Shown: positions 27,787 through 35,872 of the stretch, one piece after another
How positions within the stretch are numbered: the stretch's first letter is position 1
Layout: each line of letters begins with the position of its first letter
Assembly: GCF_024055725.1 (NCBI RefSeq)
Contig: NZ_JAMXMX010000006.1
Location: forward strand, 124,001 to 188,000
Source: Actinoallomurus spadix
GTDB taxonomy: Bacteria; Actinomycetota; Actinomycetes; Streptosporangiales; Streptosporangiaceae
DNA length: 64,000 nucleotides
Direction of reading: 5' to 3'
Notes under the pieces: generated by a model
What the model saw: the letters and a program-made list of their open reading frames with translations, nothing else
The model's database searches: none
What the model was told of the DNA's origin: nothing
Made by a program: the position numbers and the translations under genes

Positions 27787-29406
27787 ATGCGACCACCTAC
27801 GCCGGACGCCGCGTTGAGCACGTCCGTCATCGAACCTGGAACCCGCCTGGCCGGTCGATACCGCTTGGACGACCGCGTCAGCGAAGCGGGCGGCTCCACA
27901 TTCTGGAAGGCGACGGACGAGATCCTCGCCCGCTCGGTGGCGGTGCTCACCTTCGCCCCGGGTTTCCCCCGGGTGAACGACGTCGTGACCGCGGCCCGCG
28001 CCGCGAGCCGCCTCACCGACCCGCGGCTCACCCAGGTCTTCGACGCCGACGACAGCGGCGAGCGCGCGTACGTCGTCAGCGAGTGGGTCACCGGTGAGAC
28101 CCTCGAGGACCTCCTCGCCCAGGGCCCCATGGAGGCCGACCGGGCCGCCGCGTTCCTGCTCGAGGCCGCCGAGGCGCTGACCTCCGCGCACGCCGCCGGC
28201 CTCGCCCACCTCTGCCTCACCCCGCACAACCTCGTCTGGACCAGCGGCGGCACGGTGAAGATCACCGGCCTGGGAGTCGAGGCCGTCCTGTCCGGGGCGG
28301 AGTCCGACACTCCCGCGCTGGACGACGTCCAGGGCCTCGGCGCCATGCTGTACGCCGCGCTCACCGGCCACTGGCCGGGGGGAGAGGGCACCGTCCTGCC
28401 GCCCGCGCCGAGCGGGGCCGACGGGCTGCCGCTCCTGCCGAGCCAGGTCCGCGCGGGCATCCCGCATAACCTCGACGCGATCACCGGCCGGGCGCTGGGC
28501 CTCGCCGTCCGGGGCGCCCCCGAGCGGTTCGACTCCCCCGGAGCCTTCGCCGACGCCCTCGCCAAGGTCCCCCGGTCGCCACTGCCCTTCGTGCCCCTCG
28601 TCGGCTCGACGCCCCCGGCGGTCATGCCGCGGCCCGACAGCAACCCGGACGGCACGGCGAAGATGTCCCCCGCGGCGTCCCAGCCGATCCCTCCCGTGCA
28701 GACGGTGCCCGACAGCGCCCGGATGCGCCCTCCGCAGCCGCCCCAGCCGCCGCAGCACTCCAGAGCGGAGATGCGCTCCTCGGGCGGCTCACGCGGCGGA
28801 GGCGGCCAGGGGTCCTCCAACAAGGCCCTCCTGGCCGTCGTGGTCGTCGTCGTGCTCGTCGTGGTCGCCGTGGGCGGCTGGGCCGTGTCCCAGATGGGCG
28901 GCGACGACGACAACAAGAACGCCAAGGGCGGGACGCAGTCCAGCGCCGCCGCGTCTCCGACGCCCAAGGTCGGCGAGCTCAAGGTGGACCGTGTCCTCTT
29001 GGACAATGACCCGCCGCACGTGGACACGACCGCGCCGAGAGATCTCGACAAGGCCACCGACTCCAGCAAGTCGAGCTACTGGACGACCCAGCACTACTAC
29101 GGCGCCGACTTCGGCGGGCAGCGCAAGGGCATCGGCCTCGTCCTCGACATGGGCAGGACCGTGACCGTCGACAAAGTCGCCGTGAGCATGCCGGACGGGA
29201 CGCCCGGCCGGGTCGAGCTCCGGGTCGGAGACTCCCGGAAGTCCTCCGCGTCCCAGACTCAGGACACCGGTGACGCGGTCGGCAACTTCGACTTGACGGG
29301 GAAGCATGTCAAGGGCCAATACGTCACCCTTTGGTTCAGCAAGCTGCCATCCATCGGCGTTTTCCAGGTCAAGGTGAAAGACGTCACCGTGTATGGAACG
29401 GCCTGA
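27787..29406 (+). CDS. pseudokinase with transmembrane helix and extracellular discoidin-like domain
   Basis: 539-aa protein. Residues about 18-265 are a protein-kinase fold (TRLAGRYRLDDRVSEAGGSTFWKATDE) whose catalytic signature is lost. The VAxK lysine is replaced (SVAVLTF), the HRD/N loop reads AHLCLTPHNL, and DFG is replaced by GLG. A Pro/Gln-rich linker leads to one membrane helix (ALLAVVVVVVLVVVAVGGW, about 350-370) and an extracellular beta domain (about 400-539) with SKSSYWTTQHYYG and VTVDKVAVSMPDGTPGRVELRV. These are the same domains that are fused to MurJ in mycobacterial MviN, where the pseudokinase binds FhaA. A scaffold role in wall synthesis is inferred. Confidence 0.85.
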   Translation: MRPPTPDAALSTSVIEPGTRLAGRYRLDDRVSEAGGSTFWKATDEILARSVAVLTFAPGFPRVNDVVTAARAASRLTDPRLTQVFDADDSGERAYVVSEWVTGETLEDLLAQGPMEADRAAAFLLEAAEALTSAHAAGLAHLCLTPHNLVWTSGGTVKITGLGVEAVLSGAESDTPALDDVQGLGAMLYAALTGHWPGGEGTVLPPAPSGADGLPLLPSQVRAGIPHNLDAITGRALGLAVRGAPERFDSPGAFADALAKVPRSPLPFVPLVGSTPPAVMPRPDSNPDGTAKMSPAASQPIPPVQTVPDSARMRPPQPPQPPQHSRAEMRSSGGSRGGGGQGSSNKALLAVVVVVVLVVVAVGGWAVSQMGGDDDNKNAKGGTQSSAAASPTPKVGELKVDRVLLDNDPPHVDTTAPRDLDKATDSSKSSYWTTQHYYGADFGGQRKGIGLVLDMGRTVTVDKVAVSMPDGTPGRVELRVGDSRKSSASQTQDTGDAVGNFDLTGKHVKGQYVTLWFSKLPSIGVFQVKVKDVTVYGTA

Positions 29407-29694
29407 TCAGGCTGGTCCGGCTCGGTGCCGAGCGCGCTTCCGGAAGGACGTGACCGTCACCGCATATCCCCGGTGAAAGCACCGCCGAATGGAGCGGACG
29501 GGGATGATTCCCTCAGAGGGGACGCGACGGTACCGAGACGGCTACCATCGTGAACGTGTCGAGGCCCCCCGCACCGGGAGAACACCTGTGCGCCGGCCAC
29601 GGTGGCAGCACCGGAAGGGGGACTCGGGGGGACACGCTGGACGAAGGCGATACATCATCGGCGGGGTCGCCGGTTACGGAGCGGGCTGACGAAA

Positions 29695-30324
29695 ATGGCG
29701 GTCATGCGCGGGGGACAATCAGTCGAGACCGTCCCGGACAAAGAGCTGCTGTCACGGCACGCGAATGGCGATCCGTACGCGTTCTCCGAGCTCGTACAGC
29801 GGCACCGCGACCGCATGTGGGCGGTGGCGCTCCGCACGCTCGGCGACCATGAGGAGGCCGCCGACGCCCTCCAGGACGCCTTCCTGTCCGCGTACCGCGC
29901 GGCCGGCCGGTTCCGCGGCGACGCCGCCGTCACCACCTGGCTGCACCGGATCGTCGTCAACGCCTGCCTCGACCGGATCCGGCGACGCACCATCCGGCCC
30001 GTCGTGCCGATGGGCGATGACGCCACACTCGACTCCGTCGCGCCGAAGAACCCTGATCCCACCTCCGCACACGAACTGTCCCTCGACGTGAGCGAGGCGC
30101 TGCAGCGCATACCCTTCGAACAGCGGGCGGCGCTCGTCCTGGTCGACATGATGGGGTACGCCGTCGACGAGGCCGCCAGGGTCCTGGAGGTCCCGCCGGG
30201 CACCATCAAGAGCCGGTGCGCACGCGGCCGGGCCCGCCTCGCACCGCTTCTCGGGCACCTGAGGAACCAGGGACGCGGCTCGGGCGTCGAATCTGCGGAG
30301 GAAGGAGGTGGCACATCCGCGTGA
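29695..30324 (+). CDS. sigM: ECF RNA polymerase sigma factor SigM
   Basis: ECF sigma factor, 209 aa. Region 2 is DPYAFSELVQRHRDRMWAVALRTLGDHEEAADALQDAFLSAYRAAGRFRG with TTWLHRIVVNACLDRIRRR. Region 4 is IPFEQRAALVLVDMMGYAVDEAARVLEVPPGTIKSRCARGRARL. Synteny (murJ before, zinc anti-sigma and trxB after) supports SigM as in M. tuberculosis Rv3911 and Streptomyces. The start could be ATG 29695 or ATG 29704; no strong ribosome site decides. TACCAT at 29543-29548 is a possible -10 of its promoter in the 288-bp gap upstream. The stop overlaps the next GTG. Confidence 0.9.
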   Translation: MAVMRGGQSVETVPDKELLSRHANGDPYAFSELVQRHRDRMWAVALRTLGDHEEAADALQDAFLSAYRAAGRFRGDAAVTTWLHRIVVNACLDRIRRRTIRPVVPMGDDATLDSVAPKNPDPTSAHELSLDVSEALQRIPFEQRAALVLVDMMGYAVDEAARVLEVPPGTIKSRCARGRARLAPLLGHLRNQGRGSGVESAEEGGGTSA

Positions 30325-31082
30325 CTGCCGCACACCTTGACTACGATGCGCTGGCCGACCTCGCCGAGGGGATTCTCGACGAAGCCACGGCCACATCCGC
30401 AGAACAACACCTGACCGAGTGCGCCCAATGTCGTGATCGGGCCACAGAGGTCGCGGAGGTGTCCCGCGTGCTCGCGGAGGCACCCACTCCGCCGATGCCC
30501 GCTCACCTCGTCGAGCGACTCGACGCGGTGATCGCGGCCGAAGCGGCGTCCCACGTGCCGATGCACCGGCACGCCCGCCGGTTTCAAGTCCTCGCCGCGG
30601 CGGCGGCCGCGGTGGTGGTCGTCGGCGGCGGGGGCGTCATCGCCCGCACCGTCCTGGAGAACGGCGATTCCAACAGCGCGACGGTCTCCCAGCGACCAGT
30701 GGAGGATCCCTCCCGCCCGCGGGCGGGAGGCACCCGGGCGCAGCCACGGCCGGAACGCTCCGTTCCGTTCACCGCCGTACGGAGCGGGACGCGCTACACC
30801 TCGGCGGACCTGGAGTCGCAGGTCACCTCGGCACTGTCCACGTCGACCGCCGCCAACCGCGCCCTGAACGCGGTGGCACCCGGATCGCTGGCGGACTGTG
30901 TCGGCCGGGTGAGCGGCGGCAAGGCGCCACTGCTCGTCGACTCGGCCACCTACGACGGCCGTCCGGCGACGGTGATCGCACTGCCGGGTGCCGACACCGG
31001 GCACGCCGACGTCTGGATCGTCGGAGCGAAGTGCTCCGCCGATGACCCGGACCTGATCGCCCACCGGCAGATCACCCGCTGA
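30321..31082 (+). CDS. anti-sigma factor with zinc-binding domain (RsmA-type)
   Basis: Membrane anti-sigma factor of 253 aa, partner of SigM. The N-terminal cytoplasmic domain has the zinc anti-sigma motif HLTECAQC (HxxxCxxC, about residues 28-35), one membrane helix (VLAAAAAAVVVVGGGGVIA, about 95-113) and a periplasmic region with two cysteines (LADCVGR and VGAKCSADD) that could form a disulphide. GTG start overlaps the sigM stop (GTGA); GGAGG is 12 bases upstream. It would hold SigM inactive until a wall or redox signal. In mycobacteria Rv3912 occupies this position. Confidence 0.85.
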   Translation: MTAAHLDYDALADLAEGILDEATATSAEQHLTECAQCRDRATEVAEVSRVLAEAPTPPMPAHLVERLDAVIAAEAASHVPMHRHARRFQVLAAAAAAVVVVGGGGVIARTVLENGDSNSATVSQRPVEDPSRPRAGGTRAQPRPERSVPFTAVRSGTRYTSADLESQVTSALSTSTAANRALNAVAPGSLADCVGRVSGGKAPLLVDSATYDGRPATVIALPGADTGHADVWIVGAKCSADDPDLIAHRQITR

Positions 31083-31091
31083 TCGCCCGGC

Positions 31092-31136
31092 GTCGTACGG
31101 CCGTGCCGCCTGCCCAAGGCGGTACGGCCGTACGAC
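31092..31136 (+). terminator. hairpin terminator after the sigM operon
   Basis: GTCGTACGGCCGTGCCGCCT (31092-31111) pairs with its complement at 31117-31136 across a five-base loop, with a single G-T pair in a 20-bp stem. It separates the sigM/anti-sigma operon from trxB. Confidence 0.75.
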
Positions 31137-31204
31137 GATCGGTCCCGCCGCACCGCCGTCCCGGACGGCCTGTCCCGCCGCGATGCCGCGTGCGTGCGCG
31201 ACCG

Positions 31205-31230
31205 GGAATGCCCGCGCCCTAGGATCGGTT
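31205..31230 (+). promoter_or_regulatory. predicted SigR-type (oxidative/thiol stress) promoter of trxB
   Basis: GGAAT (31205-31209), exactly 18 bases, then GTT (31228-31230). This matches the published actinobacterial SigR/SigH consensus GGAAT-N18-GTT that drives trxBA in Streptomyces. A small inverted repeat GCCCTA...TAGGGC (31216-31236) overlaps the -10 side. The trxB start is 78 bp downstream. Confidence 0.65.
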
Positions 31231-31307
31231 TAGGGCACTGCGAGCGGAGCCGACCGGGCCACCCCGGCCGGGGCACGGTTCCGCGGACGCGATCAGAGAG
31301 AGGCACT

Positions 31308-32294
31308 GTGGTGAGCGACGTCCGGAACGTGATCATCATCGGTTCGGGGCCGGCGGGATACTCCGCAGCGATCTACGCGGCCCGGGGAGACCTGAAGCCG
31401 CTGGTCTTCGAAGGCTCCGTGACCGCCGGTGGCGCTCTGATGAACACCACCGACGTGGAGAACTTCCCGGGCTTCCCCGACGGCATCATCGGTCCCGACC
31501 TCATGGACAACCTGCGCAAGCAGGCCGAACGCTTCGGCGCCGAACTGGTCGCCGACGACGTCACCGAGGTCGACCTGAACGCCTCGCCGAAGGTCGTCAA
31601 GGTCGGCGACGACGTCTACCACGCCAAGGCGGTGGTGATCGCCACCGGCTCGAAGTACCGCGAACTCGGGCTGCCGAAGGAGAAGCAGCTCTCCGGCCGC
31701 GGCGTCTCCTGGTGCGCCACCTGTGACGGCTTCTTCTTCCGCGACAAGGACATCGCGGTCGTCGGCGGCGGCGACTCCGCCATGGAAGAGGCGATCTTCC
31801 TGACCCGGTTCGCCCGCTCGGTCACCATCATCCACCGGCGCGACACGCTCCGCGCCAGCCGGATCATGCAGGACCGCGCGTTCGCCAACGAGAAGATCAA
31901 GTTCGCGTGGAACAGCGAGGTCGCCGACATTCTCGGCGAGGAGAAGCTGACCGGCGTCCGGCTGCGCGACGTGACGACGGGTGAGGAGAGCACCCTCGAG
32001 CTGTCGGGCCTGTTCATCGCGATCGGCCACGAGCCGCGCACCGAGCTGTTCGCCGACCAGCTGGAACTGGACGAGGAGGGGTACCTCCGCGTCGCGGCGC
32101 CGACGACCCACACCAACATCCCTGGCGTCTTCGGCGCCGGGGACGTCGTCGACCACCGCTACCGCCAAGCGATCACCGCGGCCGGCACCGGCGCCGCGGC
32201 GGCGCTCGACGCGGAGCACTGGCTGCAAGAGGAGGGGCTCGCGGAGCTGACCCCGCAGCAGTTCTCCTCCTCCGTGCCGCTCCTCGGCGCCTGA
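31308..32294 (+). CDS. trxB: thioredoxin reductase
   Basis: Low-molecular-weight FAD/NADPH thioredoxin reductase, 328 aa. FAD loop [36 protein letters not shown], redox-active CATC in [11 protein letters not shown] (about residues 140-145), NADPH loop [12 protein letters not shown], and the C-terminal FAD block [23 protein letters not shown] are all present. Two tandem GTG codons can start it (31308 and 31311); the GAGG site favours 31311 slightly. It is followed by a terminator and no thioredoxin gene, unlike trxB-trxA pairs in relatives. Confidence 0.95.
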   Translation: MVSDVRNVIIIGSGPAGYSAAIYAARGDLKPLVFEGSVTAGGALMNTTDVENFPGFPDGIIGPDLMDNLRKQAERFGAELVADDVTEVDLNASPKVVKVGDDVYHAKAVVIATGSKYRELGLPKEKQLSGRGVSWCATCDGFFFRDKDIAVVGGGDSAMEEAIFLTRFARSVTIIHRRDTLRASRIMQDRAFANEKIKFAWNSEVADILGEEKLTGVRLRDVTTGEESTLELSGLFIAIGHEPRTELFADQLELDEEGYLRVAAPTTHTNIPGVFGAGDVVDHRYRQAITAAGTGAAAALDAEHWLQEEGLAELTPQQFSSSVPLLGA

Positions 32295-32330
32295 TCTCAT
32301 CAGATCTACCGGCCTCCTGCGGCCCGGTCG

Positions 32331-32369
32331 GCGGTGGCCCCGTGTTCTCACAGGGGGCCACCGCCATTT
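32331..32369 (+). terminator. hairpin terminator after trxB
   Basis: GCGGTGGCCCC (32331-32341) pairs with GGGGCCACCGC (32354-32364) across 12 bases and is followed by CATTTC. It ends the trxB message, making it monocistronic. Confidence 0.75.
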
Positions 32370-32573
32370 CATGCCCCTGGCCTGCGAAAACTCGCCACAG
32401 CCCCGCTGGCGGGCGAACGTCGCCGCCCTAGTGTGATGGGCTCAATCCGGGGGTCTGGGCGCCCCATGGCCCTCTCAGACCCCAGAAGGCTCCTCGGGCG
32501 CTCGAGGCCCCCTTCGATCGTCCCTCAGAGCAGTCGAAAGCAGGGGTGATCCGGAAATGCGCGGTGTGTCGCC

Positions 32574-32882
32574 TTGCGCCATGACCTTCCGTGCCCTCGC
32601 CAGTCGGCCCAGCGCCAGATCACCGTCGCCGGCTGGATCGTGGTCGCGGTCCTCGTCACGTACCTCATCGGCGTGGAGCCATGGCTGGGGCGCGCCACCT
32701 ACCGTCCAGCCGAGGTCTCCGCACCCGTCTGTACACCGGAAGCGCTCCCAGCCCTGACGACCGAGCTCGTCAAGCGTGGCCAGGTCCAGAGAGACCACGC
32801 CGGGGTGCGCCGCTCTATCCGGTGGGCTACGCTGTCCGGCGATGATCACCGGGACGGCATTGCGCCACACACGGATTGGTGA
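32574..32882 (+). CDS. possible small membrane protein (doubtful or decayed gene)
   Basis: Weakly supported frame. It has a convincing membrane helix (ITVAGWIVVAVLVTYLIGVEPW, about residues 16-37) followed by a mixed segment (TPEALPALTTELVKRG), but the start (TTG) lacks a ribosome site and the N- and C-termini look like random high-GC translation. It lies where relatives keep trxA and a cell-wall amidase. It may be a remnant or a real small membrane protein with another start. The opposite strand is also open here but shows no recognisable product. The flanking stretches 32370-32573 and 32883-33015 show nothing else. Confidence 0.25.
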   Translation: MRHDLPCPRQSAQRQITVAGWIVVAVLVTYLIGVEPWLGRATYRPAEVSAPVCTPEALPALTTELVKRGQVQRDHAGVRRSIRWATLSGDDHRDGIAPHTDW

Positions 32883-33015
32883 CCCGGTGCCCTCCTGAGC
32901 GCCGTACGGGCCGGTGCGCGCCCGCCATTCAATCGAGGAACTTGCGCTGCCGCACGGGCTCCGCCTCCGTCGTGTTGATCACACGCTCGACACATCAACC
33001 ACGACAGGAGAAGTC

Positions 33016-33750
33016 ATGCCCATCAAGACTCTGCAGATCCCCACCACCGACGGCCAGGCCGACGCCTTCGCCGCTCTCCCCGACGGTGGCGGCCCGCACC
33101 CAGGGGTGCTGATGTACGCGGACGGCTTCGGCATCCGGCCCGTACTGCGGGAGATGGCCCGCGAACTGGCCGGGCACGGGTACTACGTGCTCGTCCCCAA
33201 CTTCTTCTACCGCGAGGGCCCGGCACCGGTGGTCGAGCTTCCCGAGTACATCGGAGAAGAGGCCCGGCCCGTGGTCCTCGCCCAAGTGATGCCCTTGATC
33301 GAGGCGCACACCACCGAACGCGTCCTGAGCGACGCCGACGCCTACCTCGGATTCCTCACCACCCAGCCCGAGGTCAGCGCCGGGCCGGTCGCGGTGACCG
33401 GTTACTGCATAGGCGCCCTCCTGGCGGTGCGCACGGCCGCAGCCCATCCCGGCGAGGTGGCCGCGGTCGCGGGATTCCACGGTCCCGTGGGGGCCGTCGG
33501 ACCCGACGGTCTCTCCACGCTCACCGCTCAGATCCACTTCGGCCACGCCGAAACCGACATCACCCCTGAGGCCCTCGGCGAGCTCAACCAGGCCCTGGAT
33601 GCCGCGGGCGTCGACTACACCTCCGAGATCTACCCCGGCACCGTTCACGGCTTCACCATGTCCGATACCGACGCCTTCAACCCTTCCGGGTTGCAACGCC
33701 ACTGGGATCGCCTGCTTCCCCTCCTCGAACGCACCCTGATCGGAGGCTGA
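33016..33750 (+). CDS. dienelactone hydrolase family protein
   Basis: Alpha/beta-hydrolase of the dienelactone hydrolase family, 244 aa. The nucleophile is cysteine in GYCIGALL (about residue 133), a conserved aspartate lies in GHAETDITPEAL (about 178) and the histidine in PGTVHGF (about 213), giving the Cys-Asp-His triad. It starts at ATG after ACAGGAGAAG. The physiological substrate is unknown. It interrupts the expected trxB-trxA-amidase-parB order and so looks like a lineage-specific insertion or replacement. A hairpin follows about 150 bp downstream. Confidence 0.88.
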   Translation: MPIKTLQIPTTDGQADAFAALPDGGGPHPGVLMYADGFGIRPVLREMARELAGHGYYVLVPNFFYREGPAPVVELPEYIGEEARPVVLAQVMPLIEAHTTERVLSDADAYLGFLTTQPEVSAGPVAVTGYCIGALLAVRTAAAHPGEVAAVAGFHGPVGAVGPDGLSTLTAQIHFGHAETDITPEALGELNQALDAAGVDYTSEIYPGTVHGFTMSDTDAFNPSGLQRHWDRLLPLLERTLIGG

Positions 33751-34073
33751 GGCACGAACGCGGGGCCGCAGCGAACTCGCATGCGCGGTACGCCACACTC
33801 TCCCCCGACCGAACATCCGGTGACCTTGCGACAGCGCCGATCGAACTGGGCGCGCGGCGGCATCGAAGGCCCGTGGCCAACGCCGCCGGCAATGACGCGC
33901 CGAGGGTTTCGGTTGTGTCGACCACCGAACCCCTCGGCGCTCCGCTGCGGCCTCCTGGTCCGAGAGGATCGATCAGCCATGCCGGCAGCGTCCCGCGCCC
34001 TCGTCGCCGCTGCGGTTCTGGCGCGTGCGTGGCCCGGCTGACGGAGCTGACCGGTGGCGGGCGTGAGGCGCCC
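33751..34073. other. intergenic region between convergent genes, no supported gene
   Basis: 323 bp between the dienelactone hydrolase and the GNAT gene. Apart from the hairpin at 33897-33940 I see no motif, and frames on either strand read as low-complexity Arg/Pro translation. Confidence 0.4.
33897..33940. terminator. hairpin between convergent genes
   Basis: GCGCCGAGGGTTTCGGT (33897-33913) pairs with its complement at 33924-33940 with one G-T pair and a ten-base loop. It could end transcription from both directions; there is no T run. Confidence 0.5.
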
Positions 34074-34691
34074 TCAGACGGGGCGGAGGGCACCTTCCGG
34101 GGACATGGAGCCGAGGAGCCGTTCCAGAGCGACCTCGACGTCCTCGCGCCACGAAATGGCGGACTTGAGCTCGAGGCGCAGGCGCGGGTATCGGTGATGC
34201 GGCCGTACGGTCTTGAAACCGACCGCCAGCATGTACTCGGCCGGCAGGACGCAGCCGGGCTTCTCCCACTTGAGGTCACCGAACGCCTCGATCGCCCGGA
34301 TGCCCCGTCGGGTCAGATCCTTGGCGACCCCCTGGACGAGCATCCGCCCGAGCCCGCCGCCTTGGAACTCCGGCAGGATGTGGGCGGTCATGAGGAGAGC
34401 GGCGTCGGCGCTGGCGGGGCTCGTCGGGAAGGCGACGGAGCGCGGAACGTACAGCGGCGGCGCGAACAGGACGTAGCCCGCAGGAACGCCATCGACGTAG
34501 ACGATCTTGCCGCAGCTTCCCCACTCGAGAAGCGTGGCGGAGATCCACGCCTCCTTCTCCAGCTCCGTGTTCCCGCAGTCCTCGGCCCGCTGTTTACTCA
34601 CCGGATCGAGCTCCCAGAACACGCAACTGCGACACCGTGACGGCAGATCATCAAGATTGTCGAGCGTGATGTTCACCAAACGACGCGACAC
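34074..34691 (-). CDS. GNAT family N-acetyltransferase
   Basis: 205-aa acetyltransferase of the GNAT fold. The acetyl-CoA loop region reads LPEFQGGGLGRMLVQGVAKDLTRRG (about residues 107-131, Q/RxxGxG/A type), preceded by AALLMTAHIL. A cysteine cluster lies near the N-terminus (SRCRSCVFWE and EDCGN) and may bind metal. The start is GTG. A GNAT gene directly downstream of parB is common in streptomycetes and relatives; its substrate is unknown. A parS site lies in the 145-bp gap between it and parB. Confidence 0.85.
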   Translation of the reverse strand: MSRRLVNITLDNLDDLPSRCRSCVFWELDPVSKQRAEDCGNTELEKEAWISATLLEWGSCGKIVYVDGVPAGYVLFAPPLYVPRSVAFPTSPASADAALLMTAHILPEFQGGGLGRMLVQGVAKDLTRRGIRAIEAFGDLKWEKPGCVLPAEYMLAVGFKTVRPHHRYPRLRLELKSAISWREDVEVALERLLGSMSPEGALRPV

Positions 34692-34805
34692 CGGCCAGGC
34701 CCCCTTCTTGGGCGGAGCGCTTTCATTCCCCGAGACCTATTCCCGCTCAGCGGGAGCTTAGAGCTTTGGTTCGATCGACCTCTCCCCGAGCGGGTGGCCG
34801 GCGGT

Positions 34806-34819
34806 GTTTCACGTGAAAC
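34806..34819. promoter_or_regulatory. parS centromere site 1
   Basis: GTTTCACGTGAAAC, the perfect 14-bp parS palindrome recognised by ParB (SpoOJ) in bacteria including actinomycetes. It lies just downstream of parB, about 7 kb from dnaA. Confidence 0.92.
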
Positions 34820-34836
34820 CATCCGCCCGAGGGGCG

Positions 34837-35787
34837 CTAGGCGCGTGGACGGCTGTCCGGCGTCATCGCGTCGACGATCCGTTCGAGGTCCTCGAGGGTG
34901 GCGAACTCGACCACGATCTTGCCCTTGCGCTGGCCGAGGTCGACGCGCACCTTCGTCTCGTAGAGCTCCGAGAGCTCGGAGGCGAGCTCTCGGATGCGGG
35001 GATTATCGGGTCGGTTCGGCGCCTTCCGTCGAGCCGCCTGCTTCGTCTCGCCACCCTCGCCCAGGGTGATCAGCTCTTCGACGGCCCGGACCGAAAGGCC
35101 CTCCTCGACGATCCGCTTCGCGAGGTACTCCTGCTGCTCGGCACTCTCCAGGCCGAGGAGCGCCCGAGCATGCCCGGCGCTGAGAACTCCGGCGGCGACG
35201 CGCCGCTGGACGACGGGCGGCAGATTCAGCAGCCGCAGAGTGTTGGTGATGTGCGGCCGGGAACGCCCGATCCGGGCGGCCAACTCTTCGTGCGTCGCAC
35301 CGAAGTCGTCGAGCAGCTGCCGGTACGCGGCGGCCTCCTCCAGCGCGTTGAGCTGCTGCCGGTGGAGGTTCTCCATGAGGGCGTCACGGAGCATGTCGTC
35401 GTCACCGGTATCCCGGACGATCGCCGGGATCTTCTCCAGCTCCGCCAGCTTGGACGCGCGCAACCGCCGCTCACCCATGATGAGCTCGTAGCGATTCGGG
35501 CCGAGCTCGCGGACGACGACCGGCTGGAGGAGGCCGACGATTTTGATCGAGGCGGCGAGCTCCTCCAGCGCGACCTCGTCGAAGGTGCTCCGCGGCTGCC
35601 GGGGGTTCGGGGTGATCTCCTCGATCGGCAGCTCGGCGAAGTGCGCGCCCGCCACCGGTTGTGGCTGGGGCGTTCCGTCGAGCGGGCCTGAGTCGGCGAC
35701 TCCGGTCGGCGGTGACGCCGGCTGCGCGGGTGCCGTCGGGATCAACGAGCCCAGGCCCTTACCCAGACCTCGGCGTGGCTGGCTCAC
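34837..35787 (-). CDS. parB: chromosome partitioning protein ParB
   Basis: ParB/SpoOJ CTPase-type partition protein, 316 aa. The N-terminus [15 protein letters not shown] is typical of actinobacterial ParB. The CTP-binding domain has [24 protein letters not shown] and [11 protein letters not shown]; the HTH is in [30 protein letters not shown] sequence, then [14 protein letters not shown]; and a C-terminal dimer domain follows. The start is GTG after GGGAAGG. It spreads from parS and loads SMC and ParA function near the origin. It is the gene after parA in the same minus-strand cluster. Confidence 0.95.
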   Translation of the reverse strand: MSQPRRGLGKGLGSLIPTAPAQPASPPTGVADSGPLDGTPQPQPVAGAHFAELPIEEITPNPRQPRSTFDEVALEELAASIKIVGLLQPVVVRELGPNRYELIMGERRLRASKLAELEKIPAIVRDTGDDDMLRDALMENLHRQQLNALEEAAAYRQLLDDFGATHEELAARIGRSRPHITNTLRLLNLPPVVQRRVAAGVLSAGHARALLGLESAEQQEYLAKRIVEEGLSVRAVEELITLGEGGETKQAARRKAPNRPDNPRIRELASELSELYETKVRVDLGQRKGKIVVEFATLEDLERIVDAMTPDSRPRA

Positions 35788-35872
35788 TTCATACCTTCCC
35801 TAGCGCTGCGTCCCTGTGAAGCGTCATCCGTCGCGGCCGAGGCACTGACGCGCCTCGGTGCCCTGCTGCTCG

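Noticed and set aside
28200..28290. Active Ser/Thr kinase
   Set aside because: The catalytic Lys, HRD Asp and DFG Asp are all absent, so it is a pseudokinase.
25800..29069. Long open frame on the minus strand opposite murJ and the pseudokinase
   Set aside because: It is a high-GC antisense shadow: low complexity, Arg/Ser/Glu-rich and covered by two well-supported genes on the other strand.
32475..32870. Minus-strand 131-aa frame between trxB and the hydrolase
   Set aside because: No start signal, no domain, and composition like antisense translation.
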